From positions 1-64,000 of the forward strand of contig JASLPZ010000001.1 in assembly GCA_030744725.1 (NCBI GenBank): a stretch of 64,000 bases of DNA. Reading direction: 5' to 3'. The DNA comes from ARS98 sp030744725. Lineage in GTDB: Bacteria; Planctomycetota; Planctomycetia; Pirellulales; Pirellulaceae. The notes beneath the pieces are model-generated. The model made no database searches, was not told the DNA's origin, and worked only from the letters and a program-made list of their open reading frames with translations. Shown here one piece after another: positions 25,223 through 33,939 of this stretch. The position numbers and the translations under genes are program-made. Each line of letters begins with the position of its first letter. Within the stretch, counting starts at the first letter, position 1.

Positions 25223-27304
25223 CTAAGACGTCAGTCGCGTGAGCAAGTCGGAGATGCCAGCTTCGCCGTGGACTGGAGCCTGGCAGGCAAAGTTCTCGCA
25301 GACGTAGACCGTTGTGCCGCCTCCTGCCTGGCGTTTTCCCAGGAACAGCGGTGCCAGATGGGGCGATTGGTACTGATCCTCCGCATCGGCAGGACGACCG
25401 GCGATCACACAATTGGGAAGGAAATGCCGTCTGAATCGTGCGGCTGTCTGCTGGATTCCAGAGGGGTCTTCACTGGACGCATCGGGTCCAACGAAGACGA
25501 TTGCGCGCGTTGGGCCGATCAGTAGGTTCGCGGCAACAAGCATCTGTCCGGTGGCGGTCGGTGAGTTCATCATCGTCTCGTGCGCCATTTCCAGCGTGCC
25601 ACGTGCCGCATCCAAGTAGTCCGCACGACCGCACAACGTGCCAAGCCGCAATAACGCCGTCGCGGCCATCGAGTTTCCGCTGGGAACACTGCTGTCGTGA
25701 AGGTCCTTGTTCCGGGCAATCAACGCCTCGTGATCGTCAGCGGTAAAAAAGAAACCGCCTTGCTTCTGATCCGCAAAGTGAACCAACATCACATTGGCAA
25801 GGGCAACGGCTTCGTCGATCCAAGCCTCGTCAAAACTGGCTTCATACAACGTCACCATCGCACAAGTCAGGTACGCGTAATCGTCCAGATACGCAGCCAG
25901 TCTTGCCTTCCCATGTCGCCAACAATGCAACATGCGGCCGTTGTCGGCTCGTAAGTCGGACAGCAAGAATTTGGCGGCCCGGGCGGCCGCGTCGTAGTAC
26001 TGCGGGGCACCGAGGACCCCGGCGGCTCTGGCCAGCGCGTCGATCATCAGGCCGTTCCAACTGACCAGGACCTTGTCGTCTTTACCTGGACGAATGCGTC
26101 TTCCCCGCACAGCACGCAACTTCGCACGCGAATCGGCCAGTTCGGCGCTCAATTCCCCGAGGTCCCAATTTCGCAGTCTTGCGGCCTGCTCGATGGTCCG
26201 AGGCAGATTCAGAATGTTCTGGCCCTCAAAATTGCCGACCTCTGTAACATCGTAAACGTCGCAAAACCGTTCCCCGCGTTGCTGGCCCAAGACTTCGCGA
26301 ATTTCCGCAGGCGTCCAGACGTAGAACTTTCCTTCGACACCTTCACTGTCAGCATCCTCGGTGCTATGAAATCCGCCCTCATCGTCGGTCATTTCGCGGA
26401 GAATATACTCGATCGTCTCGCGCGCCACTTCCGCGTATTCTTGGTTCCCTGTCGCCAGGAACCCCTCTAGATAGGCACTGGTCAACAGGGCGTTGTCGTA
26501 AAACATTTTCTCGAAATGTGGCACCAACCAGCGCTGATCAACGGAGTAGCGAGCAAAGCCGCCGGCCAGATGATCGTAAATCCCGCCGTGCGCCATTTTG
26601 TCGAGGTTCAATGTGACCATGCCGAGCCATTGGTCCTTTCTTGAGCGGGACCACGCCCGCAACAGTAACTGCAGATCCATTGGGTGCGGGAATTTTGGCG
26701 CACGCCCAAATCCGCCATACGTGAAGTCAAACACGCGTTCCAACTTGGCGGCCGCCGCGCTGAATGAGTCTTCCGTAATGGTCGTGGAATCGGTCGTGGC
26801 GGCCGCAAACTCGCAGAGGTGATCCGTCAATTTCCCTGCCTGCTCGACTGCGGCGTCGCGCCGGTTTTTCCACGCATCCGCAACGGCAATCAAGACTTGC
26901 TCAAACCCAGGCATCCCCTGCCGCGGTTCAGGGGGCCAGTAGGTCCCCCCATAAAATGGCTGCAGGTTGGGCGTCAGGAATACAGACATCGGCCAACCGC
27001 CATGGCCGGTCATCAACTGCACCGCGTTCATGTAAATCTGGTCAAGATCGGGCCGCTCTTCTCGGTCGACTTTCACGCAGACAAACAGCTCATTCATCTT
27101 CTCCGCAATGGCCTCGTTTTCGAAACTCTCGTGCTCCATCACATGGCACCAGTGACAGGCCGAGTAACCGATCGAAAGAAAAATCGGCTTATCATCAGCG
27201 CGTGAAAGTTCGTGCGCCTCGAGGCTCCAGGGATACCAGTCGACTGGATTGTCGGCGTGCTGCAACAAGTAAGGGCTGGATTCGTTGGCCAGTCGATTTG
27301 CCAT
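25223..27304 (-). CDS. Thioredoxin domain-containing protein, YyaL/DUF255 family
   Basis: A 693-residue protein homologous to bacterial YyaL and eukaryotic SPATA20. An N-terminal thioredoxin-like domain (about 1-170) starts MANRLANESSPYLLQHADNP and has a CHWC motif (C50, C53). A long (alpha/alpha)-barrel-like region with repeated hydrophobic helices follows (about 185-690), resembling N-acylglucosamine epimerase/cellobiose epimerase folds. The biochemical activity of the family is not established. The ATG at 27304 has AGGAG seven bases upstream. The frame is open to 27535, but the extra 77 residues would overlap the 3' end of panB. Confidence 0.9.
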   Translation of the reverse strand: MANRLANESSPYLLQHADNPVDWYPWSLEAHELSRADDKPIFLSIGYSACHWCHVMEHESFENEAIAEKMNELFVCVKVDREERPDLDQIYMNAVQLMTGHGGWPMSVFLTPNLQPFYGGTYWPPEPRQGMPGFEQVLIAVADAWKNRRDAAVEQAGKLTDHLCEFAAATTDSTTITEDSFSAAAAKLERVFDFTYGGFGRAPKFPHPMDLQLLLRAWSRSRKDQWLGMVTLNLDKMAHGGIYDHLAGGFARYSVDQRWLVPHFEKMFYDNALLTSAYLEGFLATGNQEYAEVARETIEYILREMTDDEGGFHSTEDADSEGVEGKFYVWTPAEIREVLGQQRGERFCDVYDVTEVGNFEGQNILNLPRTIEQAARLRNWDLGELSAELADSRAKLRAVRGRRIRPGKDDKVLVSWNGLMIDALARAAGVLGAPQYYDAAARAAKFLLSDLRADNGRMLHCWRHGKARLAAYLDDYAYLTCAMVTLYEASFDEAWIDEAVALANVMLVHFADQKQGGFFFTADDHEALIARNKDLHDSSVPSGNSMAATALLRLGTLCGRADYLDAARGTLEMAHETMMNSPTATGQMLVAANLLIGPTRAIVFVGPDASSEDPSGIQQTAARFRRHFLPNCVIAGRPADAEDQYQSPHLAPLFLGKRQAGGGTTVYVCENFACQAPVHGEAGISDLLTRLTS

Positions 27305-27389
27305 CGGTGGCTCCTGCTTTGCCGTCACCCGCCGACGCATCGGCGGGAAGCAATCGATGGCGACGATTCGGGGGACAGCGGCAAACGGA

Positions 27390-28229
27390 CTATTTGTAAG
27401 ATTCGACGCCTTCAGGAAAGCGTCCTTTTCGAACGTCTTCGCAAAACTCGTCTGCCGCGGCTCGGATCGTCTCCGCGAGATTCGTGTACTGGCGAGCAAA
27501 ACGAGGGACGTAACCGCTGGTGAGTCCCAGCACATCGTGCGTTACCAAGACTTGTCCGTCACACTGCGGGCCGGCACCAATGCCGATCGTTGGAACTGAC
27601 AACGCATCCGTGATCTTTCCGGCAATTTCGGTCGGAATGCACTCCATCAGCACTGCGAACGCGCCAGACTGTTCGGCGGTCAGTGCGTCATTCAACAGCC
27701 GCGATTCGTCACGTTGTACCTTGTATCCACCCAACTGATGAACAGCCTGCGGGCTCAACCCAACGTGTGCCATGACCGGGATGCCGGCGCCCGCTAGCCC
27801 GCTGATGATCTCAGCCTGCTCGGCACCACACTCCAATTTGACCGCCTGACAACGGGTCTCCTTCAAAATGCGAGCCGCGTTCTCGATGGCTCTGTGCACG
27901 CCAAGCCGGTACGTCGGAAAGGGCATGTCGACGATCACCAGGGCCTGTTGGACGGCACGTCCGACGATCTCGGCGTGATAAATAATTTGGTCCATCGTAA
28001 CGGGAAGGGTGTTTTCATGCCCTTGCACCACCACGGAAACACTGTCACCGACCAGGATTCCATCGACTCCAGCCTCGTCCAGCAGTTGGGCGAGAGGGTA
28101 ATCGTAGGCCGTCAGCATCGTGATTTTCCGGCCCTCAGACTTCATTTTCTGAAAATCCGGCGCTGTCTTCCGCCTTGGCTTGGACTTCGGCGGAGGCTCT
28201 GGTGTTGGCTGTTCTGTCATGTCTCGCAT
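27390..28229 (-). CDS. panB: 3-methyl-2-oxobutanoate hydroxymethyltransferase
   Basis: PanB adds a hydroxymethyl group from methylene-THF to alpha-ketoisovalerate, the first step of pantothenate and CoA synthesis. The 279-residue enzyme shows MLTAYDYPLAQLLDEAGVD, VGDSVSVVVQGHENTLPVTMD, the metal/substrate block and GIGAGPQCDGQVLVTHDVLG. A Pro/Lys-rich N-terminal leader precedes the barrel. ATGs at 28229 and 28220 are possible, and the TTG at 28256 is unlikely. No panC or panD is adjacent. It lies upstream of the YyaL-like gene on the same strand. Confidence 0.95.
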   Translation of the reverse strand: MRDMTEQPTPEPPPKSKPRRKTAPDFQKMKSEGRKITMLTAYDYPLAQLLDEAGVDGILVGDSVSVVVQGHENTLPVTMDQIIYHAEIVGRAVQQALVIVDMPFPTYRLGVHRAIENAARILKETRCQAVKLECGAEQAEIISGLAGAGIPVMAHVGLSPQAVHQLGGYKVQRDESRLLNDALTAEQSGAFAVLMECIPTEIAGKITDALSVPTIGIGAGPQCDGQVLVTHDVLGLTSGYVPRFARQYTNLAETIRAAADEFCEDVRKGRFPEGVESYK

Positions 28230-28286
28230 TGTGACCGTCGAATTCGATAGTGACAACTGGCAGGGCAGTTTTGGCCCCTCCCACCA

Positions 28287-28322
28287 CAGACTCTTTCTCG
28301 TAGTCCAAAGTGAAAAAGTCTG
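28287..28322 (-). terminator. Hairpin downstream of the SHD1-domain gene
   Basis: The arms CAGACTCTTTC (28287-28297) and GAAAAAGTCTG (28312-28322) pair at 10 of 11 positions around a 14-base loop. It lies ten bases after the stop codon of the SHD1 gene and before panB, so it may terminate or attenuate that transcript. No clear U-tract follows. Confidence 0.4.
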
Positions 28323-28331
28323 ACCAAGGCG

Positions 28332-29654
28332 TTAGCGCACTTGGGCGAGGTCTTCCGGACGGCTGATATCGGTCGACTCCTCTTCTGGTCGCCAAGTAAT
28401 TGTCAACCACGCCTCGTCTTCCGACCAACGGGTCGCAAACTTCCCTGTTTCAATGTGTTGGCGGACGGTCTCCAGCGCGGAGGATTCTCCTTCCGCGAGT
28501 TGCTGCAACCTTGAAGTCATCTCGGTTGCAGCGTCAGATTGCGAAGCTTGAACGAACACCGATGAATGCAATTGCACAACCAGATGCACATTAGGTTCAG
28601 TTTCTGGTGGCGCGGGCAGCGTGGACGGGGGCGCGTCGGTTGTCACGGCCAATCTCAACATCGCCTCCGTGGTCGAGAATCCCAATCGAGAATCCCGAAC
28701 CAAAGGCAAATCGCCGTTCGTCTCCAAGAACTCGCGCATCATTCGATTCAACCGTTCGACGTTGTCTTTGGCAGTCGCTTCAAAGACACGATTGATGCGT
28801 TGGCGCTCTTGCTGCTGGGCAATCTGATCGGCGGTTGGCTTACTCGCTTGGACGCGACGTTTCGCAATTCGCGTCACAAGACCGGACAAGGCACGCGCGG
28901 AAGTCGATACGCTGCTTTTAATAAACCGATTAATCGTCGAGAGTTCCTTGGGTTCGACTAACACACCCGTTTCGGTCAAGTTGACACGAACACTTTTTTC
29001 GAAATCCGTCAGACTCTGTGAATGGACCCGGGCAACGGAGACGTTACCAACGGTCCGACTTGCCACTTGCCCGCGAATTGGAATCTCCAAGACTGCCTTG
29101 GTGACGTTTGGAATCAACACGAGATTGGCTGACGCTGTAGTATGTGCCCAGCCTCGAATCGGTACGCCAAGAATGGTCGTCGCCAAAGGCTGGGTCCGAT
29201 CAACATTCTGCACGAAGCGGTTAAGGAACTCGCGTGAGAGTGTCACTGACGCAATGACATGCTTCGACGTCGAAACAGGTGGATCGGCTATGCGAGACGC
29301 ATCTTCGGGTCCGTGCAGCAGGGGACCGGACGGAAGACTCGGCTTGAGCACCACATGGATGCTCGACACGTACGCCCGATCCGGTTCGCTCAGCCGATCC
29401 AATGGGACAGTCGTCAGCCGTTGGTTTTCCTTCAACAAACGAACCACCTGTTCGCCAATTCCAACCAACTTGCCGCGTACGCTGTAGTAGCCACTATCGT
29501 CCTGCCAGACCCGCTGTGGTTGTCCCGTGACGATCACAACGACGGAATCTGACGGATCCTCCGACCGTACCCACGTTGGCTGCCAAACAGCAGTGAACAA
29601 GACCACGCAGAAAACAGCTCGAGAGCATCGTGCGTTCATCGTTGCTCGCTTCAT
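28332..29654 (-). CDS. Exported protein with SHD1-type N-terminal domain
   Basis: A hypothetical protein of about 440 residues. From MKRATMNARCSRAVF it starts with a probable signal peptide (hydrophobic AVFCVVLFTAVW). Next comes a ~60-residue SLA1-homology (SHD1) module: VWQDDSGYYSVRGKLVGI..., then TVPLDRLSEPDRAYV. SHD1 modules are common in exported planctomycete proteins. The rest, with VPIRGWAHTTASANLVLIPN and a region of helices, is unassigned and may be a large beta-rich domain. ATGs at 29654, 29639 and 29687 are all possible. The longer frame to 29789 is not supported. The function is not known. Confidence 0.6.
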   Translation of the reverse strand: MKRATMNARCSRAVFCVVLFTAVWQPTWVRSEDPSDSVVVIVTGQPQRVWQDDSGYYSVRGKLVGIGEQVVRLLKENQRLTTVPLDRLSEPDRAYVSSIHVVLKPSLPSGPLLHGPEDASRIADPPVSTSKHVIASVTLSREFLNRFVQNVDRTQPLATTILGVPIRGWAHTTASANLVLIPNVTKAVLEIPIRGQVASRTVGNVSVARVHSQSLTDFEKSVRVNLTETGVLVEPKELSTINRFIKSSVSTSARALSGLVTRIAKRRVQASKPTADQIAQQQERQRINRVFEATAKDNVERLNRMMREFLETNGDLPLVRDSRLGFSTTEAMLRLAVTTDAPPSTLPAPPETEPNVHLVVQLHSSVFVQASQSDAATEMTSRLQQLAEGESSALETVRQHIETGKFATRWSEDEAWLTITWRPEEESTDISRPEDLAQVR

Positions 29655-30050
29655 CACAAGGTCGTTCAACTTCGAAGCGTCTGACATGGCGCTTCCGCTG
29701 TCGTGATGATATCCGTGCAAGCCCAGCAAGGCCAAGTACTTGAGGGAAACTTTTACGCTATGACGCACCACCAGTTGCAGGTTACCCATTTTTCGCTCAT
29801 CCTAACGCGGTAGGGCCGCAGCAGATTGGGAACGTGTCCGTATTTTGTACGCTCCCCGACCAACCAGCGGTCCGTGCCCGTCGCTCGCCAAACATGTGCA
29901 CCGAGCGAGCGTGTCCCGAAGCTAGATTCGAACATCATTCAAAATCGCTGGGATCCCGTGCAATTCCCGCAGATGCTGCAGTGTGTCGCGCGAAACAACC
30001 TGTCCCCCAAAAGCCCGCCCGATCTGCTCTCAAAACGACAAGGAGCTTCC
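29655..30050. other. Intergenic region between divergent genes with repeat B1
   Basis: About 395 bases between the divergent SHD1 and PQQ-propeller genes. It contains repeat copy B1 (29803-29885). No convincing promoter hexamers were read. Open frames here are upstream extensions of the flanking genes without family support. Confidence 0.5.
29803..29885 (+). repeat. Repeat family B, copy B1 (with family A-like core)
   Basis: Begins TAACGCGGTAGGGCCGC and continues TTGGGAACGTGTCCGT, both shared with copy B2 at 61101-61165. Its last ~35 bases (CTCCCCGACCAACCAGCGGT then CCGTGCCCGTCGCT) closely match the core of repeat family A, which links the two families. Confidence 0.8.
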
Positions 30051-31361
30051 ATGCATCCCTCGAATGCCTGCTTAACGGCAATTCTCCTACTGACAATTGG
30101 CCTCTCAGCTGGGCTTGCCGACGATTGGCCTCAATGGCGCGGTGCCGACCGCGACGGCGTGTGGCGAGAAACTGGCCTGGTGGATCGCTTCGAGTTCGAG
30201 CAGATCGAAATTCGCTGGCGGCAACCGATTGGCCCTGGCTACAGTGGACCAACGGTGGCCGATGGACGCGTGTTCGTGACCGATCGACAAGCCCAACCCG
30301 AACAGGTCGAGCGAGTGCATTGCTTTGACTGGAAGCTGGGTAGCAAGCTTTGGACATTCTCGTACCCCAGCGAATATACCATCAACTATGAAGCCGGCCC
30401 CCGAGCTTCCGTCACCGTCGAAGACAACCGCGCCTTCGTGCTGGGCGCGATGGGACATCTCCATTGCTTGGACGCCGGCACGGGCAAAGTCCTCTGGAAA
30501 CGCGACCTGAATCAAGAGTATTCCATTTCCAAGAATCGGCGCATGCCAATTTGGGGAATCGCCGCCGCACCATTAATCTACGAAGATCTGGTGATCGTCC
30601 ATATCGGCGCAGCAAACAACGCATCGATCGTGGCATTTGACAAGAAATATGGCGACCCGCAGTGGAAGGCACTGCGCGACCGTGCCCAGTATTCCGCCCC
30701 CATTCTGATCGAACAAGCGGGCCAGACCGTGATGGTTTGCTGGACCGGCGACAGCGTCGCCGGGCTGGACCCGGCCACAGGTAAAGTCTTTTGGCGACAT
30801 CCGATGGCACCGTCGCGCATGCCAATCGGGGTCGCGACACCGGTTGTCAGCGGTGACCGCCTGTTCGTCACATCATTTTACGATGGCTCGCTGATGCTAC
30901 GATTGCGACAGGACAAACCGGCCGTCGAGCAACTTTGGCGACGTATGGGTGATAGTGAACAACAGACCGACGCGCTGCATTCGATCATTAGCACACCATT
31001 GTTCATGGACGACTACATTTACGGCACGGATAGCTACGGTGAATTGCGCTGTTTGAAAGCCGCCAGCGGCGACCGTGTATGGGAAGACTTGACCGCAACG
31101 CCCAAAGCGCGCTGGAGCAATCTACACTTCGTCCAGAATGGCGACCGCACTTGGATGTTCAACGAAAGGGGCGAGTTGATCATTTGCAAGCTATCGCCAC
31201 AAGGCTTTGACGAGATCAGCCGCGCTAAACTGATCGAGCCTACACGAAACCAGTTGAATAAACGCGGTGGCGTCTGCTGGTCTCACCCCGCCTTCGCAAA
31301 TCGACACATATTTATCCGCAATGACAAGGAAATTGTGTGTGCGAGTTTAGAAGCGCGATAG
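30051..31361 (+). CDS. Exported PQQ-like beta-propeller protein
   Basis: A 436-residue protein with a signal peptide (MHPSNACLTAILLLTIGLSA, cleavage probably after GLA) followed by WPQWRG, the hallmark start of the planctomycete PQQ-binding-like propeller family. Repeated propeller blades contain motifs such as GKVLWKRDL, GDPQWKAL, GKVFWRHP and GDRVWEDL. The family includes BamB and quinoprotein dehydrogenases, but no catalytic dehydrogenase residues are evident, so a binding or scaffold role is more likely. The ATG at 30051 has AAGGAG five to six bases upstream, which settles the start. Confidence 0.85.
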   Translation: MHPSNACLTAILLLTIGLSAGLADDWPQWRGADRDGVWRETGLVDRFEFEQIEIRWRQPIGPGYSGPTVADGRVFVTDRQAQPEQVERVHCFDWKLGSKLWTFSYPSEYTINYEAGPRASVTVEDNRAFVLGAMGHLHCLDAGTGKVLWKRDLNQEYSISKNRRMPIWGIAAAPLIYEDLVIVHIGAANNASIVAFDKKYGDPQWKALRDRAQYSAPILIEQAGQTVMVCWTGDSVAGLDPATGKVFWRHPMAPSRMPIGVATPVVSGDRLFVTSFYDGSLMLRLRQDKPAVEQLWRRMGDSEQQTDALHSIISTPLFMDDYIYGTDSYGELRCLKAASGDRVWEDLTATPKARWSNLHFVQNGDRTWMFNERGELIICKLSPQGFDEISRAKLIEPTRNQLNKRGGVCWSHPAFANRHIFIRNDKEIVCASLEAR

Positions 31362-31497
31362 GACACGCCACAACCGGTTTTTCATAACCGGTGGAAGACG
31401 ATCAAAGGGGGCAGGACTCATTGATGCCTAACTCCTTACCTGAAAGCATCTTCTGTCTCTCAGCCCGTTGCGCCTCGAGAAACTTTCATATTCGTTC

Positions 31498-31526
31498 TTG
31501 CTTTATTAGTATACTTACGTACACTA
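31498..31526 (+). promoter_or_regulatory. Candidate imuA promoter with palindromic operator
   Basis: A possible -35 TTGCTT (31498-31503) and -10 TACACT (31520-31525) are 16 bases apart. An imperfect palindrome TAGTATAC-TTAC-GTACACTA (31507-31526, 7 of 8 positions pairing) covers the spacer and -10. Its placement suits a repressor such as LexA, which controls imuABC cassettes in several phyla. That LexA binds here is inference. Confidence 0.5.
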
Positions 31527-31566
31527 TTTGCCCGATAATGAAATAATGACATTCCCGAGGCAAATC

Positions 31567-32382
31567 ATGCACCCGCACCCAAAAATCCGTGAACTCGATT
31601 CGCTGCTACGCCGACTGGAGCGGCCTGAGAGCGTCCACGCGCGCCGACGTATTTCTACCGGTTGTGGCCCCCTGGATACAGCTTTGCCGGGACGAGGGTT
31701 GTTGCGAGGTTCGTTGGTCGAGTGGTTGGGCGATGGGCCAGGCTGTGGCACTGGGATGCTGGCGTTGCGTGCCGCACGTGAAGCATGTCGCGAGGGTGGA
31801 GCGTTGGTAGTAATCGACCCACAGCACAATTTTCATCCACCAGCCGCAGTCGCTGGGGGATTGGATTTGCAGCGTACGATCGTGGTTCGCCGGGTGCAGT
31901 GCAAACAGGAGCGACAGGGCCAACGGGGCACGCAGGACCAATGGGACAAGCGGGGCCAATGGGCGCTCGATCAGGCGTTGCGTTGTCCGCATGTCGCAGC
32001 CGTGGTCGCTTGGCCACAACAATTGGACAGCCGCGTTTTTCGTCGTTTGCAATTGGCGGTCGAGACCAGTGGTTGTTTGGGCCTGCTGGTTCGTCCCGCA
32101 GCCGCGCAGCGGGAATCTTCTTGGGCTGATGTGCGATTGTTGATCTCTCCTGTCGCACATGCTCCGGCAAGCGACAACCGGAACAACGCATCACACACGG
32201 ATCCCGGCGCCTTGAGTTGGCGGTTGAAAATTGCATTACTGCGCTGCCGCGGTGGTTCGACACAGCGGACGGTCGACTTGGAAATTGACGAGCGGACAGG
32301 TGACATTCATGCAGCGCATCCTGGCAATCTGGCTACCCAATTGGCCGATTCAACGGTTGATTCACGACAAGCCCGAGCTTGA
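31567..32382 (+). CDS. imuA: ImuA-like RecA-related mutagenesis protein
   Basis: A 271-residue cytoplasmic protein related to RecA/SulA-like ImuA, an accessory factor of the ImuB-DnaE2 translesion mutasome. Visible features are ISTGCGPLDTALPGRGLLRGSLVEWLG, which resembles the RecA-like N-terminal region, LVVIDPQHNFHPPA in the position of a Walker B strand, and the C-terminal ALSWRLKIALLRCRGG. The P-loop itself is degenerate (GDGPGCGTG). I prefer the ATG at 31567 because GAGG lies about eight bases upstream, and because starts at 31528 or 31546 would fall on or next to the probable transcription start. It overlaps imuB by 74 bases. Confidence 0.8.
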   Translation: MHPHPKIRELDSLLRRLERPESVHARRRISTGCGPLDTALPGRGLLRGSLVEWLGDGPGCGTGMLALRAAREACREGGALVVIDPQHNFHPPAAVAGGLDLQRTIVVRRVQCKQERQGQRGTQDQWDKRGQWALDQALRCPHVAAVVAWPQQLDSRVFRRLQLAVETSGCLGLLVRPAAAQRESSWADVRLLISPVAHAPASDNRNNASHTDPGALSWRLKIALLRCRGGSTQRTVDLEIDERTGDIHAAHPGNLATQLADSTVDSRQARA

Positions 32383-33928
32383 ACAACGTCCCGTGATTCT
32401 GCAACATCGCACGCGCCGTGGCCTCTGCGTGTTGGCCTGTTCGCGCCTGGCACGACAGCAAGGTGTCCAAGTGAACCTCCCCGTAGCCGAAGCGACGGCG
32501 CTGTTGCGACGCGCGGATCACAAAACTACAAGCCCAACATCTGGCGAAAAAACAACGTTGCATTTGGAAACCCACGCCCCAGCCGAAGATCGTGCAGCGT
32601 TGATCAAACTGGCCACGTGGTGCCATCGCTTTAGCCCGCTGGTCGGCCTGGAAGAGGCTGCCGCGCCGGACACTCTGCTGTTGAACGTGACCGGTGTGAC
32701 ATCGCTATTTGGAGGCGAACCAGCATTCGCCGAACAGATCACACGAAGCTTTCATCAACAACGATTAGGTGTGAGTCTGGGGCTGAGCAACACGCTGGGC
32801 GCCGCTTGGGCGCTGGCACATTTTGGCGACGGGGCACATTCTCAAGCCGAGTCAAACCACGCCTCATCGCCAGAAACCGCATCACCAGAAATGGCCTCAC
32901 CGGAAGAGACGATCCAACGCTTACCGCTGGCCGCGCTGCGCCTCCCGGACGAAACGGTGGATATTCTGCAGCGTCTGGGCCTGCAACAGATTGGCGAATT
33001 GCTGGAATTGCCGCGCGTCGAACTGGAATCTCGTTTCGGTCCACAATTGTTACAACGACTTGACCAGACGTTTGGCAAAATAACCGAACTGATTCAACCA
33101 ATTCAACCACCGTTGGAGTTTGTGGCCGAGTGGTTGTTCGAATATCCCGTGCCGCAACGGAAAGCGGTCGAGCGGGTTGTTCGTCAGTTGGTGGAACGGC
33201 TCTGCTTTACGCTAGCCGATCACGATCGGGGTGTCGTGCGATTACGTGGCCGCATCGTTTGCCAGGACACACTCCCCGTCACATGGGAGGTTGGTCTGTT
33301 CCGCGCGAGCGCGGATGCCGAACATGTGTGGCAGCTGGTAGAAACGCAACTTGAAAGGCTACCTTTGCCTGGTCCGGCCACCAGCGTCGCACTTCAGGCC
33401 AACCACCACGCGCGTCTGCTCGCGCGCCAGCAAGAGCTCTTCGACCAACATCAGCGGAACGTTGATTCACCCCAGATCGCCACACTCGTTGATTGCCTGG
33501 CAAGCCAACTGGGTCGCGAGGCTGTGGTCCGGTGTGTACTGCAACGAGATGCTCAGCCGGAACGCGCATTCTGCTACGTGCCTCTGGTTGGCGGCGGCAC
33601 AAAAAATCACAAGACGGGGAAACGCACAACGGGCTCGCGACCGCCAATCTTTGGACTGCTGGACCGACCGTTGCAACTATTGGATCCACCGCACGTGCTG
33701 GAAGTCATGGCGGTCGCACCCGACGGCCCACCGATCAGTTTTTGTTATCTCGGCAACAAGCATGAGGTCACGCGACATTGGGGCCCGGAACGGATTGAAA
33801 CCGGCTGGTGGAGACAGCGTGGCATTCGCCGCGATTACTACCGCGTAGAGACAGTGGAAGGCCGCCGTTTCTGGTTATTTCGCTGCCTGCGCGAAAGACG
33901 CTGGCAGTTGCATGGTGTGTTTGAATAG
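32309..33928 (+). CDS. imuB: ImuB, Y-family DNA polymerase homologue
   Basis: A 539-residue Y-family-like protein that in other bacteria is catalytically inactive and bridges DnaE2 to the beta clamp. The sequence begins MQRILAIWLPNWPIQRLI, where active Y polymerases carry the catalytic DxD motif, so the missing acidic residues fit ImuB. Y-family features remain (CSRLARQQGV, LLLNVTGVTSLFGGE, LGVSLGLSNTLGAAWALAH), then a helix-hairpin-helix region (about 220-250). The C-terminal segment with RPLQLLDPPHVLEVMAV is typical of ImuB. The start overlaps the end of imuA, so the genes are translationally linked. Confidence 0.9.
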   Translation: MQRILAIWLPNWPIQRLIHDKPELEQRPVILQHRTRRGLCVLACSRLARQQGVQVNLPVAEATALLRRADHKTTSPTSGEKTTLHLETHAPAEDRAALIKLATWCHRFSPLVGLEEAAAPDTLLLNVTGVTSLFGGEPAFAEQITRSFHQQRLGVSLGLSNTLGAAWALAHFGDGAHSQAESNHASSPETASPEMASPEETIQRLPLAALRLPDETVDILQRLGLQQIGELLELPRVELESRFGPQLLQRLDQTFGKITELIQPIQPPLEFVAEWLFEYPVPQRKAVERVVRQLVERLCFTLADHDRGVVRLRGRIVCQDTLPVTWEVGLFRASADAEHVWQLVETQLERLPLPGPATSVALQANHHARLLARQQELFDQHQRNVDSPQIATLVDCLASQLGREAVVRCVLQRDAQPERAFCYVPLVGGGTKNHKTGKRTTGSRPPIFGLLDRPLQLLDPPHVLEVMAVAPDGPPISFCYLGNKHEVTRHWGPERIETGWWRQRGIRRDYYRVETVEGRRFWLFRCLRERRWQLHGVFE

Positions 33929-33939
33929 GAAGCAGAAAC

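Noticed and set aside
27305..27535. N-terminal extension of the YyaL-like protein
   Set aside because: It would overlap the 3' end of panB, and the ATG at 27304 has AGGAG at good spacing.
30105..30515. Antisense frame opposite the PQQ-propeller gene
   Set aside because: No motif, and its composition follows the opposite strand.
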